Assembly (NCBI GenBank): GCA_047602295.1
Contig: JASGHP010000001.1
Location: forward strand, 806,001 to 870,000
Source of the DNA: JACMLD01 sp047602295
GTDB lineage: Bacteria; Bacteroidota; Bacteroidia; Chitinophagales; Chitinophagaceae
Length of the DNA stretch: 64,000 bases
Direction: 5' to 3'
In this document: positions 18,288 through 27,582 of the stretch, in pieces
How the letters are laid out: each line of letters starts with the position of its first letter
Position numbering within the stretch: position 1 is the first letter of the stretch
Program-made: the position numbers and the translations under genes
The notes under the pieces: generated by a model
Seen by the model: the letters and a program-made list of their open reading frames with translations, nothing else
What the model was told of the DNA's origin: nothing
Databases searched by the model: none

Positions 18288-20672
18288 ATGGCAAGTGCAG
18301 ATCAAGATTTATTTGAAGAAAACAATAGTGGTGGAAACTCAATAAAAGAGGTATTGCTTAAATACCTTTCTTATTGGCCGCTTTTTTTAATTTCTCTTGC
18401 TTTGTGCGTGGGCGGAGGCATTATGTACCTGCGCTATACTACACCAAAATACATGGCCACAGCATTTATATTGGTAAAGGATGAGCAAAGTGGTGCTGGT
18501 GGCGGATCAAAAAGCGGCAATACTTCAGATGATTTGATACGTTCTGCATTAAGTGGAGAAAAGAAAATGAACATTGATAATGAATTGCAATTGATGCGTT
18601 CTCCGGCATTAATAAGAAGAGTGGTGCAGAAAAAAGCGTTCAATATTTCTTATTACAAAGTTGGCAATGTAAGAAATGTAAACCTGCATACGGATGCACC
18701 TTTTGAATTAAAAGCTGCACCGGGTACATTCAAAGACAGTATAGATAATGTAAGCATATTGGTAAAAGATCTAACTGCCGGTGGTGCTGTTGTTTCCCTC
18801 TCAAATATCAAAGACGCAAAAACGCAGCCTATAAAATGGGATGTTCCTTTTACAATTGCCGGCAACGCATATGTATTACATCATAAAACAAATAGCATAG
18901 ATCAAAATGCAGAATTTGTTACTACCTGGAGCCCCGTAGATGATGTAGCTGCAGATATTATTGGCAGGCTGAGTGTAGATGTTCCTGATAAGAAAACATC
19001 TATCATTCAGATGAGAATTATAACGGAAAACCTTAAGCTGGGGCCCGATATATTGAATGCGGTTTTTAATGAATTCTATCAATCTGATTTGGATGAGAAA
19101 GATTCTGCTTCACAAAAAACGATCGATTTCATCAATACACGCCTTGACATAGTTACAAAAGAATTGAATGGTGTGGAAGGAAGTCTCGAAAACTTCAGAG
19201 GTGCAAATGAAATAGTAAGTGTTACAGACCAGACAGCACAATCAATGCAAAATGTAAATGATGCAGAGAAAAGTCTAAATACAATTGGCGTTCAGCTAAA
19301 GCAGGTAGAGCAAATGCAAAACTACTTTAGCAATCCTGGCTCGCAAGACAAATTAGTGGTTTCAAGTCTTGGCATAAAAGATCCAACGCTTTCCGGCTTA
19401 ATAGACAAGTTTAATGAAGTGCAGGCCAAAAAAGAAAGAGAAGCTCCATTGCTGGCCAGCAAAAGCATGATACTAAAAGATTACGATAACCAGTTGAACA
19501 TGGTGAAAGGTAGTATCATGGAAAACCTGCAAAACATTTCAAAAGATTTAAGATTGCAGGAATCAAGTTTGCAGGAACGCAGCTCGCAATATCACCAGAT
19601 GTTATCTGCACTGCCACATAAAGAGCGGGCAATACAAGATATTAAACGCAAGCAAAGCATTACTGAAGCTATTTACTTATACCTTTTGCAAAAACGTGAA
19701 GAGACTGCCATATCATCCAAGTCTTCTAATATATCTGTTTACAAACAAATAGATACTGCAAAAGGCTTTGGCCCTATAGAGCCGATCAAGAAAAATATTT
19801 TGATGTTTGCAGTATTAGCCGGCTTGATTCTGCCCATTGGTTTTGTTGTATTGAAAGATATGCTGAACGAAAAAATTGCCAGCAAAAAAGATATTACCAG
19901 CAGAACGTCTATACCTGTTGTTGGAGAGATTAGTCATTTAACCAGGAATAAAAGCAAACTGGTGTCTCCATTGCATAGAGATATTTTGGGCGAACAATTT
20001 AGAATTATACGCACCAATCTTTCTTTCTTTTATCGTAAAAAAGACAAGCGCAGTATTCTCATTACTTCTTCTACTGTAGGTGAAGGAAAATCATTTGTAA
20101 GTTCTAACCTGGCATCTGTATTGGCAATGCCCGGTCAGAAAGTTGCATTGCTGGAGTTTGATATCAGGAAGCCGCAGCTCGCAAAAATTTTTGGATTGAA
20201 TAGCGAGGCAAAAGGTCTTACCAATTATCTGACCGGTCAGACGGATGATCTAAGTGAGCTTTACCAGCAAACAGATACGATACCTACCATGCATATTTAC
20301 ACGGCAGGTTCTGTTCATTTCAACCCCGTAGACTTGCTTATTTCAGCAAGAGTGCCACAGCTTTTTGAGGCGCTCAATAAAGAATACGATTATGTAATTG
20401 TTGATTCACCACCCGCAGGCCTTGTAGCAGATGCTTTGTTGTTGGGTGAACATTGTGATCTTTCCATTTATGTAATCAGGGAAGGTTATACGCCGAAAAA
20501 GAAAATAGAATTTTTGAATGAGCACCAAAGAAGCGGCAAGCTAAAAAACATTGGCCTGGTGTTGAATGATATGCGTACCAGTGGAACTACCGCAGGCGAA
20601 TACGGAGGCGATTATGTGTATGGAGAAGCCAAAAATGGCAAGCTCACCCGTGTGTTCTCTTTTATGAAGTAA
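18288..20672 (+). CDS. Wzc-like polysaccharide co-polymerase / tyrosine kinase
   Basis: This 794-residue protein repeats the Wzc plan: TM1 at about residues 31-52, a long coiled-coil periplasmic region, TM2 near 505-525, and a C-terminal kinase domain. Walker A is TVGEGKSF, Walker A' is LLEFDIRKP (arginine retained) and Walker B is YVIVDSPPA. The tail contains a tyrosine cluster (YGGDYVYGE) as the probable autophosphorylation site. It pairs with the Wza-like lipoprotein just upstream. It is a distant paralogue of the Wzc at 933-3260, and the two share the same modular order but differ in tail and Walker A' sequence. No cognate low-molecular-weight tyrosine phosphatase was seen in the window. 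Confidence 0.92.
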   Translation: MASADQDLFEENNSGGNSIKEVLLKYLSYWPLFLISLALCVGGGIMYLRYTTPKYMATAFILVKDEQSGAGGGSKSGNTSDDLIRSALSGEKKMNIDNELQLMRSPALIRRVVQKKAFNISYYKVGNVRNVNLHTDAPFELKAAPGTFKDSIDNVSILVKDLTAGGAVVSLSNIKDAKTQPIKWDVPFTIAGNAYVLHHKTNSIDQNAEFVTTWSPVDDVAADIIGRLSVDVPDKKTSIIQMRIITENLKLGPDILNAVFNEFYQSDLDEKDSASQKTIDFINTRLDIVTKELNGVEGSLENFRGANEIVSVTDQTAQSMQNVNDAEKSLNTIGVQLKQVEQMQNYFSNPGSQDKLVVSSLGIKDPTLSGLIDKFNEVQAKKEREAPLLASKSMILKDYDNQLNMVKGSIMENLQNISKDLRLQESSLQERSSQYHQMLSALPHKERAIQDIKRKQSITEAIYLYLLQKREETAISSKSSNISVYKQIDTAKGFGPIEPIKKNILMFAVLAGLILPIGFVVLKDMLNEKIASKKDITSRTSIPVVGEISHLTRNKSKLVSPLHRDILGEQFRIIRTNLSFFYRKKDKRSILITSSTVGEGKSFVSSNLASVLAMPGQKVALLEFDIRKPQLAKIFGLNSEAKGLTNYLTGQTDDLSELYQQTDTIPTMHIYTAGSVHFNPVDLLISARVPQLFEALNKEYDYVIVDSPPAGLVADALLLGEHCDLSIYVIREGYTPKKKIEFLNEHQRSGKLKNIGLVLNDMRTSGTTAGEYGGDYVYGEAKNGKLTRVFSFMK

Positions 20673-20696
20673 TTGAAAATTTTTTTAACCCTTCCT

Positions 20697-22025
20697 ATGC
20701 CGGAAATGATTAAACGGTTATACAGCAACCCAAGGTATACCAAGCTTTTTAAGTGGGGGCAGCTCGTCTCCATTACCGGCGCTGCACAAATCATTATCCA
20801 GGCTGTAACGCTTGTAAATGGCATTTTAATCATTCGTTTATTACCCCCGCACGAGTATGCGTTGTACACACTTGCCAATATGATGCTGGGCACTATGCTT
20901 TTGCTGGCAGATGGTGGTATAACCGATGGCGTTATGTCTCAGGGTGGCAAAGTTTGGCAAGACCCGCAAAAGCTAGGTTCTGTAGTTGCAACGGGCATGG
21001 ACATACGAAAAAAGTTTGCTATCGTAAGCCTTGCCATCGTAACACCCATACTTGTTTACCTGCTTAGGCATCATGGTGCAAGCTGGCTTGTAACAGGACT
21101 AATTGTGCTTGCCTTAATACCGGCTTTTGTTGCAGCGCTTTCCGGAACATTACTGGAGGTAGCACCCAAACTAAGACAGGATATTCCACCCCTTCAAAAA
21201 ATACAGGTAGCATTTAATACTGCCAGAACACCTTTGCTTGCAGGTTTTTTGTTTCTTTTTCCCTGGGCATACATTGCTATTTTCATTAGCTCTTTGCCAC
21301 AATTGTGGGCCAATACACGCCTTAAAAAAATAAGTAAAAATTACGCAGACAATACGCAGCCGATAGATATTGAAGTGCGCAAAAAAATTCTTGCTGTAGT
21401 GAAGCGTACATTGCCAGGTGCTATTTATTATGGTTTCTATGGGCAAATTTCCACCTGGCTTGTTTCCATATTTGGCTCTACAGATAGTCTTGCGCAGGTA
21501 GGGGCATTAAGCAGGCTGGCAATGGTGCTTACGGTATTAACGGTAATGTCTGGCATTTTAATTGTTCCCCGCTTTGCACGCCTGCCAGAAAACAAAAACA
21601 TTTTATTAAAACGCTTTTTTCAAATACAGGTTTTGCTGCTGCTTGTAAGTGCAGCGGTTATTGGTTTTGTATACCTCTTCTCCGGGTATATACTTTCTAT
21701 ACTTGGGCACAACTATACATCTTTCACCACAGAAATAGTTGTTATCTGCTTTAGCAGTTGCCTGTCTATGATGATGGGTGTTACTTACAATATATCTGTT
21801 TCAAGAGCCTGGGTAATGCCGCCGTGGATTTTAATTTCTGTAAACATTCTTACGCAGTTGATTCTAATATGGTCAATGGATCTTTCAAAAACAATTAATG
21901 TGCTTTGGTTCTCTGTTATTAATAATACGGTTGCCTTTCTTATGATATCGTTTTACTTTTTATACAGGGCTTCAAAATGCCCTGGTAACGATGCCCGCCT
22001 TAAAACAAACGAGCAACATGAATAA
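20697..22025 (+). CDS. Polysaccharide flippase (Wzx-like)
   Basis: This protein of about 442 residues has 12-14 predicted membrane helices, starting with 'GAAQIIIQAVTLVNGILIIR' and 'EYALYTLANMMLGTMLLLAD'. The layout and the charged spacing match the MOP-superfamily flippases that move undecaprenyl-linked repeat units. I chose the ATG at 20697. The open frame also includes a TTG at 20673 directly after the Wzc stop, and another ATG occurs at 20706. The gene is tightly packed after Wzc and overlaps the next gene by 8 bp if that one starts at 22018. Confidence 0.85.
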   Translation: MPEMIKRLYSNPRYTKLFKWGQLVSITGAAQIIIQAVTLVNGILIIRLLPPHEYALYTLANMMLGTMLLLADGGITDGVMSQGGKVWQDPQKLGSVVATGMDIRKKFAIVSLAIVTPILVYLLRHHGASWLVTGLIVLALIPAFVAALSGTLLEVAPKLRQDIPPLQKIQVAFNTARTPLLAGFLFLFPWAYIAIFISSLPQLWANTRLKKISKNYADNTQPIDIEVRKKILAVVKRTLPGAIYYGFYGQISTWLVSIFGSTDSLAQVGALSRLAMVLTVLTVMSGILIVPRFARLPENKNILLKRFFQIQVLLLLVSAAVIGFVYLFSGYILSILGHNYTSFTTEIVVICFSSCLSMMMGVTYNISVSRAWVMPPWILISVNILTQLILIWSMDLSKTINVLWFSVINNTVAFLMISFYFLYRASKCPGNDARLKTNEQHE

Positions 22026-22575
22026 ACACTACCCGGCACTTGCACGGGCCAAATATGCAGAACTAAGAATGAATCTTCGCAGGCGCTATTTGAAGTTTAT
22101 GGGCCTGCAGATTAAACCAGGCGGTGCTTTGGGAAAAATTTTATGTGAGTGGCCTAACAGGATTTTTATTGGCAGTGGCTGCACAATTGAGGATAATGTG
22201 GTTTTTAAAATAACAAACCCTTTTAAGGAAGAGAATTATATAAAAGTAGGCGACAGGGTTTTTATTGGTCACTCATGCCAGTTTAATTGCAATACAAGAA
22301 TTGTTATTGGCGATGATTGTCTTATTGCCAGCAATACAACTTTTGTAGATACAGGTCATGAAATAACCCGCGATATAAAAATTAATGAACAGCCATTAAC
22401 TGTGGGAGAAATAATTATTGAAGATGATGTATGGATAGGAACACAATGCAAAGTATTGAAAGGTGTTACCATAGGCAAGGGATGTGTTATTGGTGCGGGT
22501 TCACTTGTAAATAAATCCATACCGGCGTACCAGATATGGGCAGGTACACCGGCAAAGTTTATCAGAAACCGTTAA
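22018..22575 (+). CDS. Hexapeptide-repeat O-acetyltransferase
   Basis: This protein of about 185 residues has left-handed beta-helix repeats: VGDRVFIGHSCQF, IGDDCLIASNTT, IEDDVWIGTQCKV and IGKGCVIGAGSLV. The trimeric acetyltransferase pattern ends in IWAGTPAKFIRN, as in WbbJ/NodL-like enzymes. The probable active-site histidine lies in FVDTGHEI. It would transfer an acetyl group from acetyl-CoA to a sugar of the repeat unit. The ATG at 22018 overlaps the flippase stop (ATGAATAA); an in-frame ATG at 21991 would give 194 residues with a larger overlap. Confidence 0.88.
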   Translation: MNKHYPALARAKYAELRMNLRRRYLKFMGLQIKPGGALGKILCEWPNRIFIGSGCTIEDNVVFKITNPFKEENYIKVGDRVFIGHSCQFNCNTRIVIGDDCLIASNTTFVDTGHEITRDIKINEQPLTVGEIIIEDDVWIGTQCKVLKGVTIGKGCVIGAGSLVNKSIPAYQIWAGTPAKFIRNR

Positions 22576-22590
22576 TCTGTATCAAAAGAA

Positions 22591-23568
22591 ATGAAAGCAA
22601 CTGTTTGTACAATATTTGAAGGTGAATACTATTATGGAGTAGCAACGCTGGTCAACTCGCTCTACCAATGGGGCTACCGTGGAAGCATATACGCAGCTTA
22701 TGCAGGTGTTTTGCCAACCTGTTTTAGCGGGGCAAAACAGGATGAGGGATTATCATGGAAAGGTGCAAGCACACTGGAGGTGACAGAAGATTTGAAATTG
22801 CATTTGTTGCCTGTTACTACTACTAACCACCTTGCCAATTATAAGCCAGACTTTATGCTGGAGTTGTGGCAGGGCTCTCTTAAAGATGCACAACAGTTAT
22901 TTTATTTTGATCCCGACATAACGCTTGCCTACAATTGGAATTATTTAGAAGAATGGACCGATTGCGGAATTGCACTTTGTGAAGATGTAAACTCACCGCT
23001 TGGCAAAAACCATCCCCGAAGGATAGCATGGAGAAATTATTTTGCGCCACATGGATTTGATTTGGTGTATAAAGAAAGCGTTTATGCCAACTCTGGTTTT
23101 ATAGGTGTAAAAAAAGAAGACATAAGCTTTCTTGAAACATGGAAGAAGATACAGGAAGCCATTGCAGGTTCAATTGGTGGATTAAACAGATCTCCCTTCA
23201 ACGGCGTGGGTTTGCTTGCAGAGAAAGACAGGGGCGATTATGCTCCATTCTCAAGAACAGATCAGGATGCTTTAAATGCTGCTGTGGAAGCATGGCAAGG
23301 TGTTGTAAGCATTCTTGGCAAACCGGGAATGGCATTTGCGCAGGGAACAGCATTAATACCACATGCAGTAGGTGCTCCAAAGCCATGGCAATGGCGCCCT
23401 TTAAAACAAGCACTGGCAGGTTTTACACCACGATTGGCTGACAGGGAATATTGGAAGTATGCAGGCGGCCCTTTAAAAATTGAAACCACAAAAAAGATAA
23501 GGAGAAGATCCACAAGCCTGAAGTTGGCTGGCTTTATTGGCCGGTTTTACAGAAGAGCAGGGTTGTAA
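22591..23568 (+). CDS. Putative glycosyltransferase with DxD motif
   Basis: This 325-residue protein begins 'MKATVCTIFEGEYYYGVATL', similar to the start of GT-A fold transferases that act in cell-surface glycan synthesis (GT8-like). A metal/nucleotide-binding D-x-D occurs at residues 107-109 in YFDPDI. A later segment 'YANSGFIGVKKED' resembles the acceptor-side 'N-x-G' loop of GT8 enzymes. There is no TM segment. It sits 15 bp after the acetyltransferase in the EPS operon. I could not assign donor or linkage, and the family assignment rests only on motif layout. Confidence 0.65.
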   Translation: MKATVCTIFEGEYYYGVATLVNSLYQWGYRGSIYAAYAGVLPTCFSGAKQDEGLSWKGASTLEVTEDLKLHLLPVTTTNHLANYKPDFMLELWQGSLKDAQQLFYFDPDITLAYNWNYLEEWTDCGIALCEDVNSPLGKNHPRRIAWRNYFAPHGFDLVYKESVYANSGFIGVKKEDISFLETWKKIQEAIAGSIGGLNRSPFNGVGLLAEKDRGDYAPFSRTDQDALNAAVEAWQGVVSILGKPGMAFAQGTALIPHAVGAPKPWQWRPLKQALAGFTPRLADREYWKYAGGPLKIETTKKIRRRSTSLKLAGFIGRFYRRAGL

Positions 23569-23622
23569 TTTTTATAAGCTGTACCCATGATAAAGTTCGG
23601 TAAACCCAGAACCTACTAGCTT

Positions 23623-24714
23623 ATGAAGGGACATATACCAAGTCTTAACGGCCTTAGGGCCATCAGTATTCTTATGGTTATTTTTTACCACCTGCTGCAG
23701 CATCATTTTCTGCCTGATAATACTTTTACCAGGCTGGCAGGCCACCTGTTGTTTAATGGACAGTTGGGAGTGAATATTTTTTTTGTTATTAGCGGGTTTC
23801 TCATCACTTCTTTATTGATGCGTGAGAAAGCTTATACAGGAGGCATATCGCTAAGAAAATTTTATGGTAGAAGAGCCATTCGCATTTTCCCGGCTTATTA
23901 TTTTTTATTGCTCGTTTATTTTATTCTGCAACTACTGGGCTTTATTCATCTGAGCGGGCAAAATTGGTTTTCGTGTCTTACTTATACAAGACAGTTTTTT
24001 CCAGACTCCAGTTATGAAACTTCTCACTTGTGGTCTATGTCTGTTGAAGAAGTTTTCTATTTGATTTGGCCCTTGCTTTTTATGTTGCTGGCAAAACGCG
24101 TTACACCTGTTTCATGGGTATTGATATTAATTGTGACCATAGCACGCATTTTTCAATATGCATATCCTGTTCCGGGATTGAATAACACCATCATGAGTAC
24201 TGGTGATGCTTTGTTAGTTGGTTGTTTATTTGCGATTCATAATGATAAAATAAAATCCTGGGTATTGCGCTATAAAAAATGGTATATACTTATTTTCCCG
24301 GCATTGGCGATAGCCGTTCTTATTTATAGTTATTTCTTTTACCTGAATACAGCTTCATCTAAACCAGCGGCAGATGTACTTTACAGAATGCAATCACTTG
24401 CTTATGCTTTTGTAGGCAATATTGGTTTAATTACCAACCTGCTGATAGGATTGTTCATTGTTATTTCAATCAACATAGCGCATTCATTGTGGTATCGTTT
24501 TTTAAACCTCCGCCCAATGGAAATTATAGGCAGGCTTTCTTACAGCCTTTATTTGTGGCAGCAAATTTTTACCTCGGGAAAAGTGCATTTCTATCACAAC
24601 TCATTTTTCCTGGTAATGATTACAATTTTTGGCGCAGCAGCAATTTCATATTATTTAATAGAAAGACCATTTTTCAAACTTAAAAGCAAGTTTGGTTTTA
24701 TTGAAGCCAACTGA
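23623..24714 (+). CDS. Membrane acyltransferase-3 family protein (OafA-like)
   Basis: This 363-residue protein has about ten membrane helices. The family signature is present: SLNGLRAISILMVIFYH with the catalytic-type histidine, GVNIFFVISGFLIT, the R-rich loop RRAIRIFPAYY, and the SVEEVFYLIWPLL motif. The C-terminal SYSLYLWQQ helix is also characteristic. Acyltransferase-3 proteins move acetyl or other acyl groups across the inner membrane onto sugars. It is close to the protein at 39116 in sequence style and distinct from the pair at 29941/31111. Confidence 0.9.
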   Translation: MKGHIPSLNGLRAISILMVIFYHLLQHHFLPDNTFTRLAGHLLFNGQLGVNIFFVISGFLITSLLMREKAYTGGISLRKFYGRRAIRIFPAYYFLLLVYFILQLLGFIHLSGQNWFSCLTYTRQFFPDSSYETSHLWSMSVEEVFYLIWPLLFMLLAKRVTPVSWVLILIVTIARIFQYAYPVPGLNNTIMSTGDALLVGCLFAIHNDKIKSWVLRYKKWYILIFPALAIAVLIYSYFFYLNTASSKPAADVLYRMQSLAYAFVGNIGLITNLLIGLFIVISINIAHSLWYRFLNLRPMEIIGRLSYSLYLWQQIFTSGKVHFYHNSFFLVMITIFGAAAISYYLIERPFFKLKSKFGFIEAN

Positions 24715-24734
24715 TGCAATAAATATTTGAGCGA

Positions 24735-25886
24735 ATGAAAATATTATCACTTTCTTCTGTTGAGCTTTTGCCATACCTGGGTTCTGGCAAAACAAGACTG
24801 ATGTGGACACAGGGCCTGGCTGCTGCAGGGCACGAAGTAAAAGTGCTGACGCCTGCTAATTATGAATTGTTTCCTGCTTCAAGCAAAGCATTCAAGTTAA
24901 GGCAGGCTGTGGGCGTTTTTCTGGCAGCAAGAAAATTAATGAAGAAAGAACATTTTGACCTGGTAGAATTTTATGGCGATCAATATTGGCTTTTATTGCT
25001 GTGGGCAAAAAAGATTGCTGCAAAAAAACAAACACTTTTTGTAGCGCATGTAGATGGTATAGAGCTGCATGATATGGACAAAGAACAACAATACTGGCTG
25101 AAGCGGAGTGGTTTTAAAAAATGGCTTTACAGGAACACGCATTATCGTACTTCCAGGTTTACCTTCTCATTAGCAGACAGGTATGTTTGTGGTTGTAAAG
25201 ATGATTTGGATTATGTATTGCAAAGAAAATTATTTCCTGCAGAGCATGCTTATTGCATTCCACCAGGCATTGATGATGTATATCATACCATTCCTTTCCA
25301 GGCCAATAAAAAACCAGTTATTATTTTCCTTGGCTCATGGCTAACAAGGAAAGCTGTAGGCATTATTCCGGATGTTATTAAAGATGTTTTGCGCCAACAG
25401 CCTGCATACAGTTTTCATGTGTATGGTGCATGGGCTGCCAAAGAAACTATACTGGGCGCATTTCCGGAAGATGTAAAAGACAGGGTTACCGTTTTTGAAA
25501 AACTGCCTATAGAAACTTTGAAGCAGGGTATACAGGATGCAGCCATACTTTTTTTCCCTTCTTATTCAGAAGGATTTGGTTTAGCTACAGTAGAAGCTAT
25601 GAGTTGCAGTTGCGCCGTGGTTACAACACGCACCGGGGTTGGTTCTGAACTTATCAATAATGAGCATGCATTGATTTGTGATTTTGATGATAAAGAAGGT
25701 ATGAAAAATGCGCTCAACAGTTTAATTAATAATGAAGAGCTGAGAGAAAGTATTGCATATAAGGGATATCAAAAAGCAAAGTCTTTTAAGTGGGGCCAGC
25801 AAGTGGCTATGCTTAATACAGTTTACAGCAATTGGGTGGATGCGAAGTCAGAAGTGGCTATGTCTTTAACAAAACCAACCGTTTAG
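24735..25886 (+). CDS. Family 4 glycosyltransferase
   Basis: This 383-residue GT-B enzyme has a donor-side Rossmann domain starting at KPVIIFLGSWLTRKAVG. The retaining-transferase E-x7-E motif lies in SEGFGLATVEAMSC, with the first Glu near residue 279. The N-terminus (KILSLSSVELLPYLGSGKTR) carries the glycine-rich acceptor-side loop. It is expected to add one sugar to the lipid-linked EPS repeat at the cytoplasmic side. It lies 20 bp after the acyltransferase and 3 bp before the frameshifted acetyltransferase gene. Confidence 0.9.
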   Translation: MKILSLSSVELLPYLGSGKTRLMWTQGLAAAGHEVKVLTPANYELFPASSKAFKLRQAVGVFLAARKLMKKEHFDLVEFYGDQYWLLLLWAKKIAAKKQTLFVAHVDGIELHDMDKEQQYWLKRSGFKKWLYRNTHYRTSRFTFSLADRYVCGCKDDLDYVLQRKLFPAEHAYCIPPGIDDVYHTIPFQANKKPVIIFLGSWLTRKAVGIIPDVIKDVLRQQPAYSFHVYGAWAAKETILGAFPEDVKDRVTVFEKLPIETLKQGIQDAAILFFPSYSEGFGLATVEAMSCSCAVVTTRTGVGSELINNEHALICDFDDKEGMKNALNSLINNEELRESIAYKGYQKAKSFKWGQQVAMLNTVYSNWVDAKSEVAMSLTKPTV

Positions 25887-25889
25887 TTT

Positions 25890-26463
25890 ATGTCGCGTTT
25901 TTTTCAGCATACGGTTTTTGTTTTAAGATACAGGTACACTTCAAACTGGATGAGTGTGGCAAGAAAAACTGTGTACGGTTTGCTGGGCATGCGTGCAGGC
26001 AAGAAGCTTGCTTTAAGAATCAGTTCGTATCAACTGGCCGCACCAGGTATTAATGGGCAATGGATGCATTATTGAACATGGTGTTTCATTTAAGTTCGAC
26101 AATCCCTGGGTGCCGGGCCCTAATATTAAGTTGGGAGACAGGGTGTTTGTTGGCAGCATGTGCGAGTTTAATATTACCGAAAGCATCAGCATAGGTAATG
26201 ATACCAATATAGCTTCTGGCTGCCGGTTTATAGATCACAACCATGGCATTGCCCTGGGCACGCTTATTGGGCTGCAGCCAAACCCCAAAGCAGGTATTAG
26301 CATTGGTGAGGGTGTTTGGTTGGGTTGCAATGTGGTAGTGTTAATGGGTGTGACAATTGAAGAGGGTGCAGTGGTGGCTGCGGGTGCAGTAGTTACAAAA
26401 TCTATTCCGCCCAATGAAATTTGGGGTGGAATACCAGCAAAAAAAATTGGTGAGCGAAAATAA
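25890..26463 (+). CDS. Hexapeptide-repeat acetyltransferase (frameshifted)
   Basis: Two frames together form a protein of about 190 residues. Frame one (25890-26075) gives MSRFFQHTVFVLRYRYTS...GKKLALRIS. After one extra base near 26018-26025 the other frame continues VRINWPHQVLMGNGCIIEHGV, which aligns with CEWPNRIFIGSGCTIEDNV of the 22018 enzyme. The rest has the beta-helix repeats LGDRVFVGSMC, IGNDTNIASGC, FIDHNHGI, IGEGVWLGCNV and the IWGGIPAKKIG ending. The C-terminal 136 residues alone still contain most of the catalytic helix. The intact protein would O-acetylate an EPS sugar. If the shift is real, the N-terminal capping region is lost. Confidence 0.8.
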
Positions 26464-26470
26464 AAGTGCA

Positions 26471-27577
26471 ATGACCATTATTTTTATTTGTGGCTGTTTA
26501 GAACCAGGGCATGATGGTGTTGGAGATTACACCCGCAAGCTGGCGCTTGAACTTACAAAGCAGGGCCATCGTGCGGGAGCTATCGCTATTAATGATCGGT
26601 TTGTAAATAACATTGCAGATGAGTTGCAATGCGAATCTTCTTTATCTATACCCGTATTGAGATTGCCCGCAAGTATACCCGGCACGCAAAATTTTGACAT
26701 TGCAAAAAAATGGGTAGATAGTTTTAATCCCGAATGGATGAGCCTGCAATATGTGCCATTTGCTTTTCATCCCAAAGGATTAAGGCTGGGGTTGGGCAAG
26801 CAATTGCATCAACTGGGTAAAGGAAGAAAATGGCATATCATGTTTCATGAGTTGTGGGTTGGCATGAACAAAGAATCATCTCAAAAATATTTTTATTGGG
26901 GACAGGTGCAACGCCAACTCATTAGCTCAATGATTGCACGCCTAAAGCCATTGATAGTGCATACACAAACACAGGTATACCTTGCACAGTTGAAAAAAAT
27001 AAATGTAAATGCTGCTTACCTCCCATTGTTTTCAAATATACCTGTAGCATCAATGCCTGTAATGTCAGGCAACAGGCGATCTACTGAATTTGTTTTCTTC
27101 GGCTCTATACATCCAAATATTGCCGTAGAAGATTTTGCAACAGAAGCGGTAGCATATGCAGCCAGCCGCGGAGAAAAACCGGTTTTAAAAATTATTGGTA
27201 GAAGCGGGTCAGAGCAACAACGCTGGCAATCCATATTTACAACTGCGGGGTTTGAAGTAAAAGTGTTAGGAGAAAAAAAACCGGAAGAGGTTTCAGCAAT
27301 ACTTGCTTCTCCTGGTATAGGATTATCTACCACTACATTATTAATGGCAGAGAAAAGTGGTTCTATAGCAGCATTAAGTGCGCATGGTTTGCCGGTGCTT
27401 TGTGTTACACATGCATGGAGCGCAAGAGGACTTAAAGCTGTTGCACCTGTTGCTGGTATTACAGAATATAAAAAAGGAATGCTGCAATCTTATTTGGATG
27501 GCCCTTTGCCCGTAGCGCAAAGCCATGCGGTTCCTGCAATAGCAAAGCAATTTGCGGACAACCTTAACAACAACTAA
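26471..27577 (+). CDS. Glycosyltransferase, GT-B fold
   Basis: This protein of about 368 residues starts at the ATG at 26471, 7 bp after the acetyltransferase stop. The open frame extends upstream to 26414 but that part would overlap the previous gene. The N-terminus IIFICGCLEPGHDGVGDYTR is the GT4-type acceptor loop (GVGDYTRKLA). The C-terminal half has LKIIGRSGSEQQRW and PVLCVTHAW, but the E-x7-E motif is weak: the corresponding segment reads AEKSGSIAALSAHG. The function as a sugar transferase is therefore likely but the catalytic centre is atypical. Confidence 0.75.
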   Translation: MTIIFICGCLEPGHDGVGDYTRKLALELTKQGHRAGAIAINDRFVNNIADELQCESSLSIPVLRLPASIPGTQNFDIAKKWVDSFNPEWMSLQYVPFAFHPKGLRLGLGKQLHQLGKGRKWHIMFHELWVGMNKESSQKYFYWGQVQRQLISSMIARLKPLIVHTQTQVYLAQLKKINVNAAYLPLFSNIPVASMPVMSGNRRSTEFVFFGSIHPNIAVEDFATEAVAYAASRGEKPVLKIIGRSGSEQQRWQSIFTTAGFEVKVLGEKKPEEVSAILASPGIGLSTTTLLMAEKSGSIAALSAHGLPVLCVTHAWSARGLKAVAPVAGITEYKKGMLQSYLDGPLPVAQSHAVPAIAKQFADNLNNN

Positions 27578-27582
27578 CCCTT

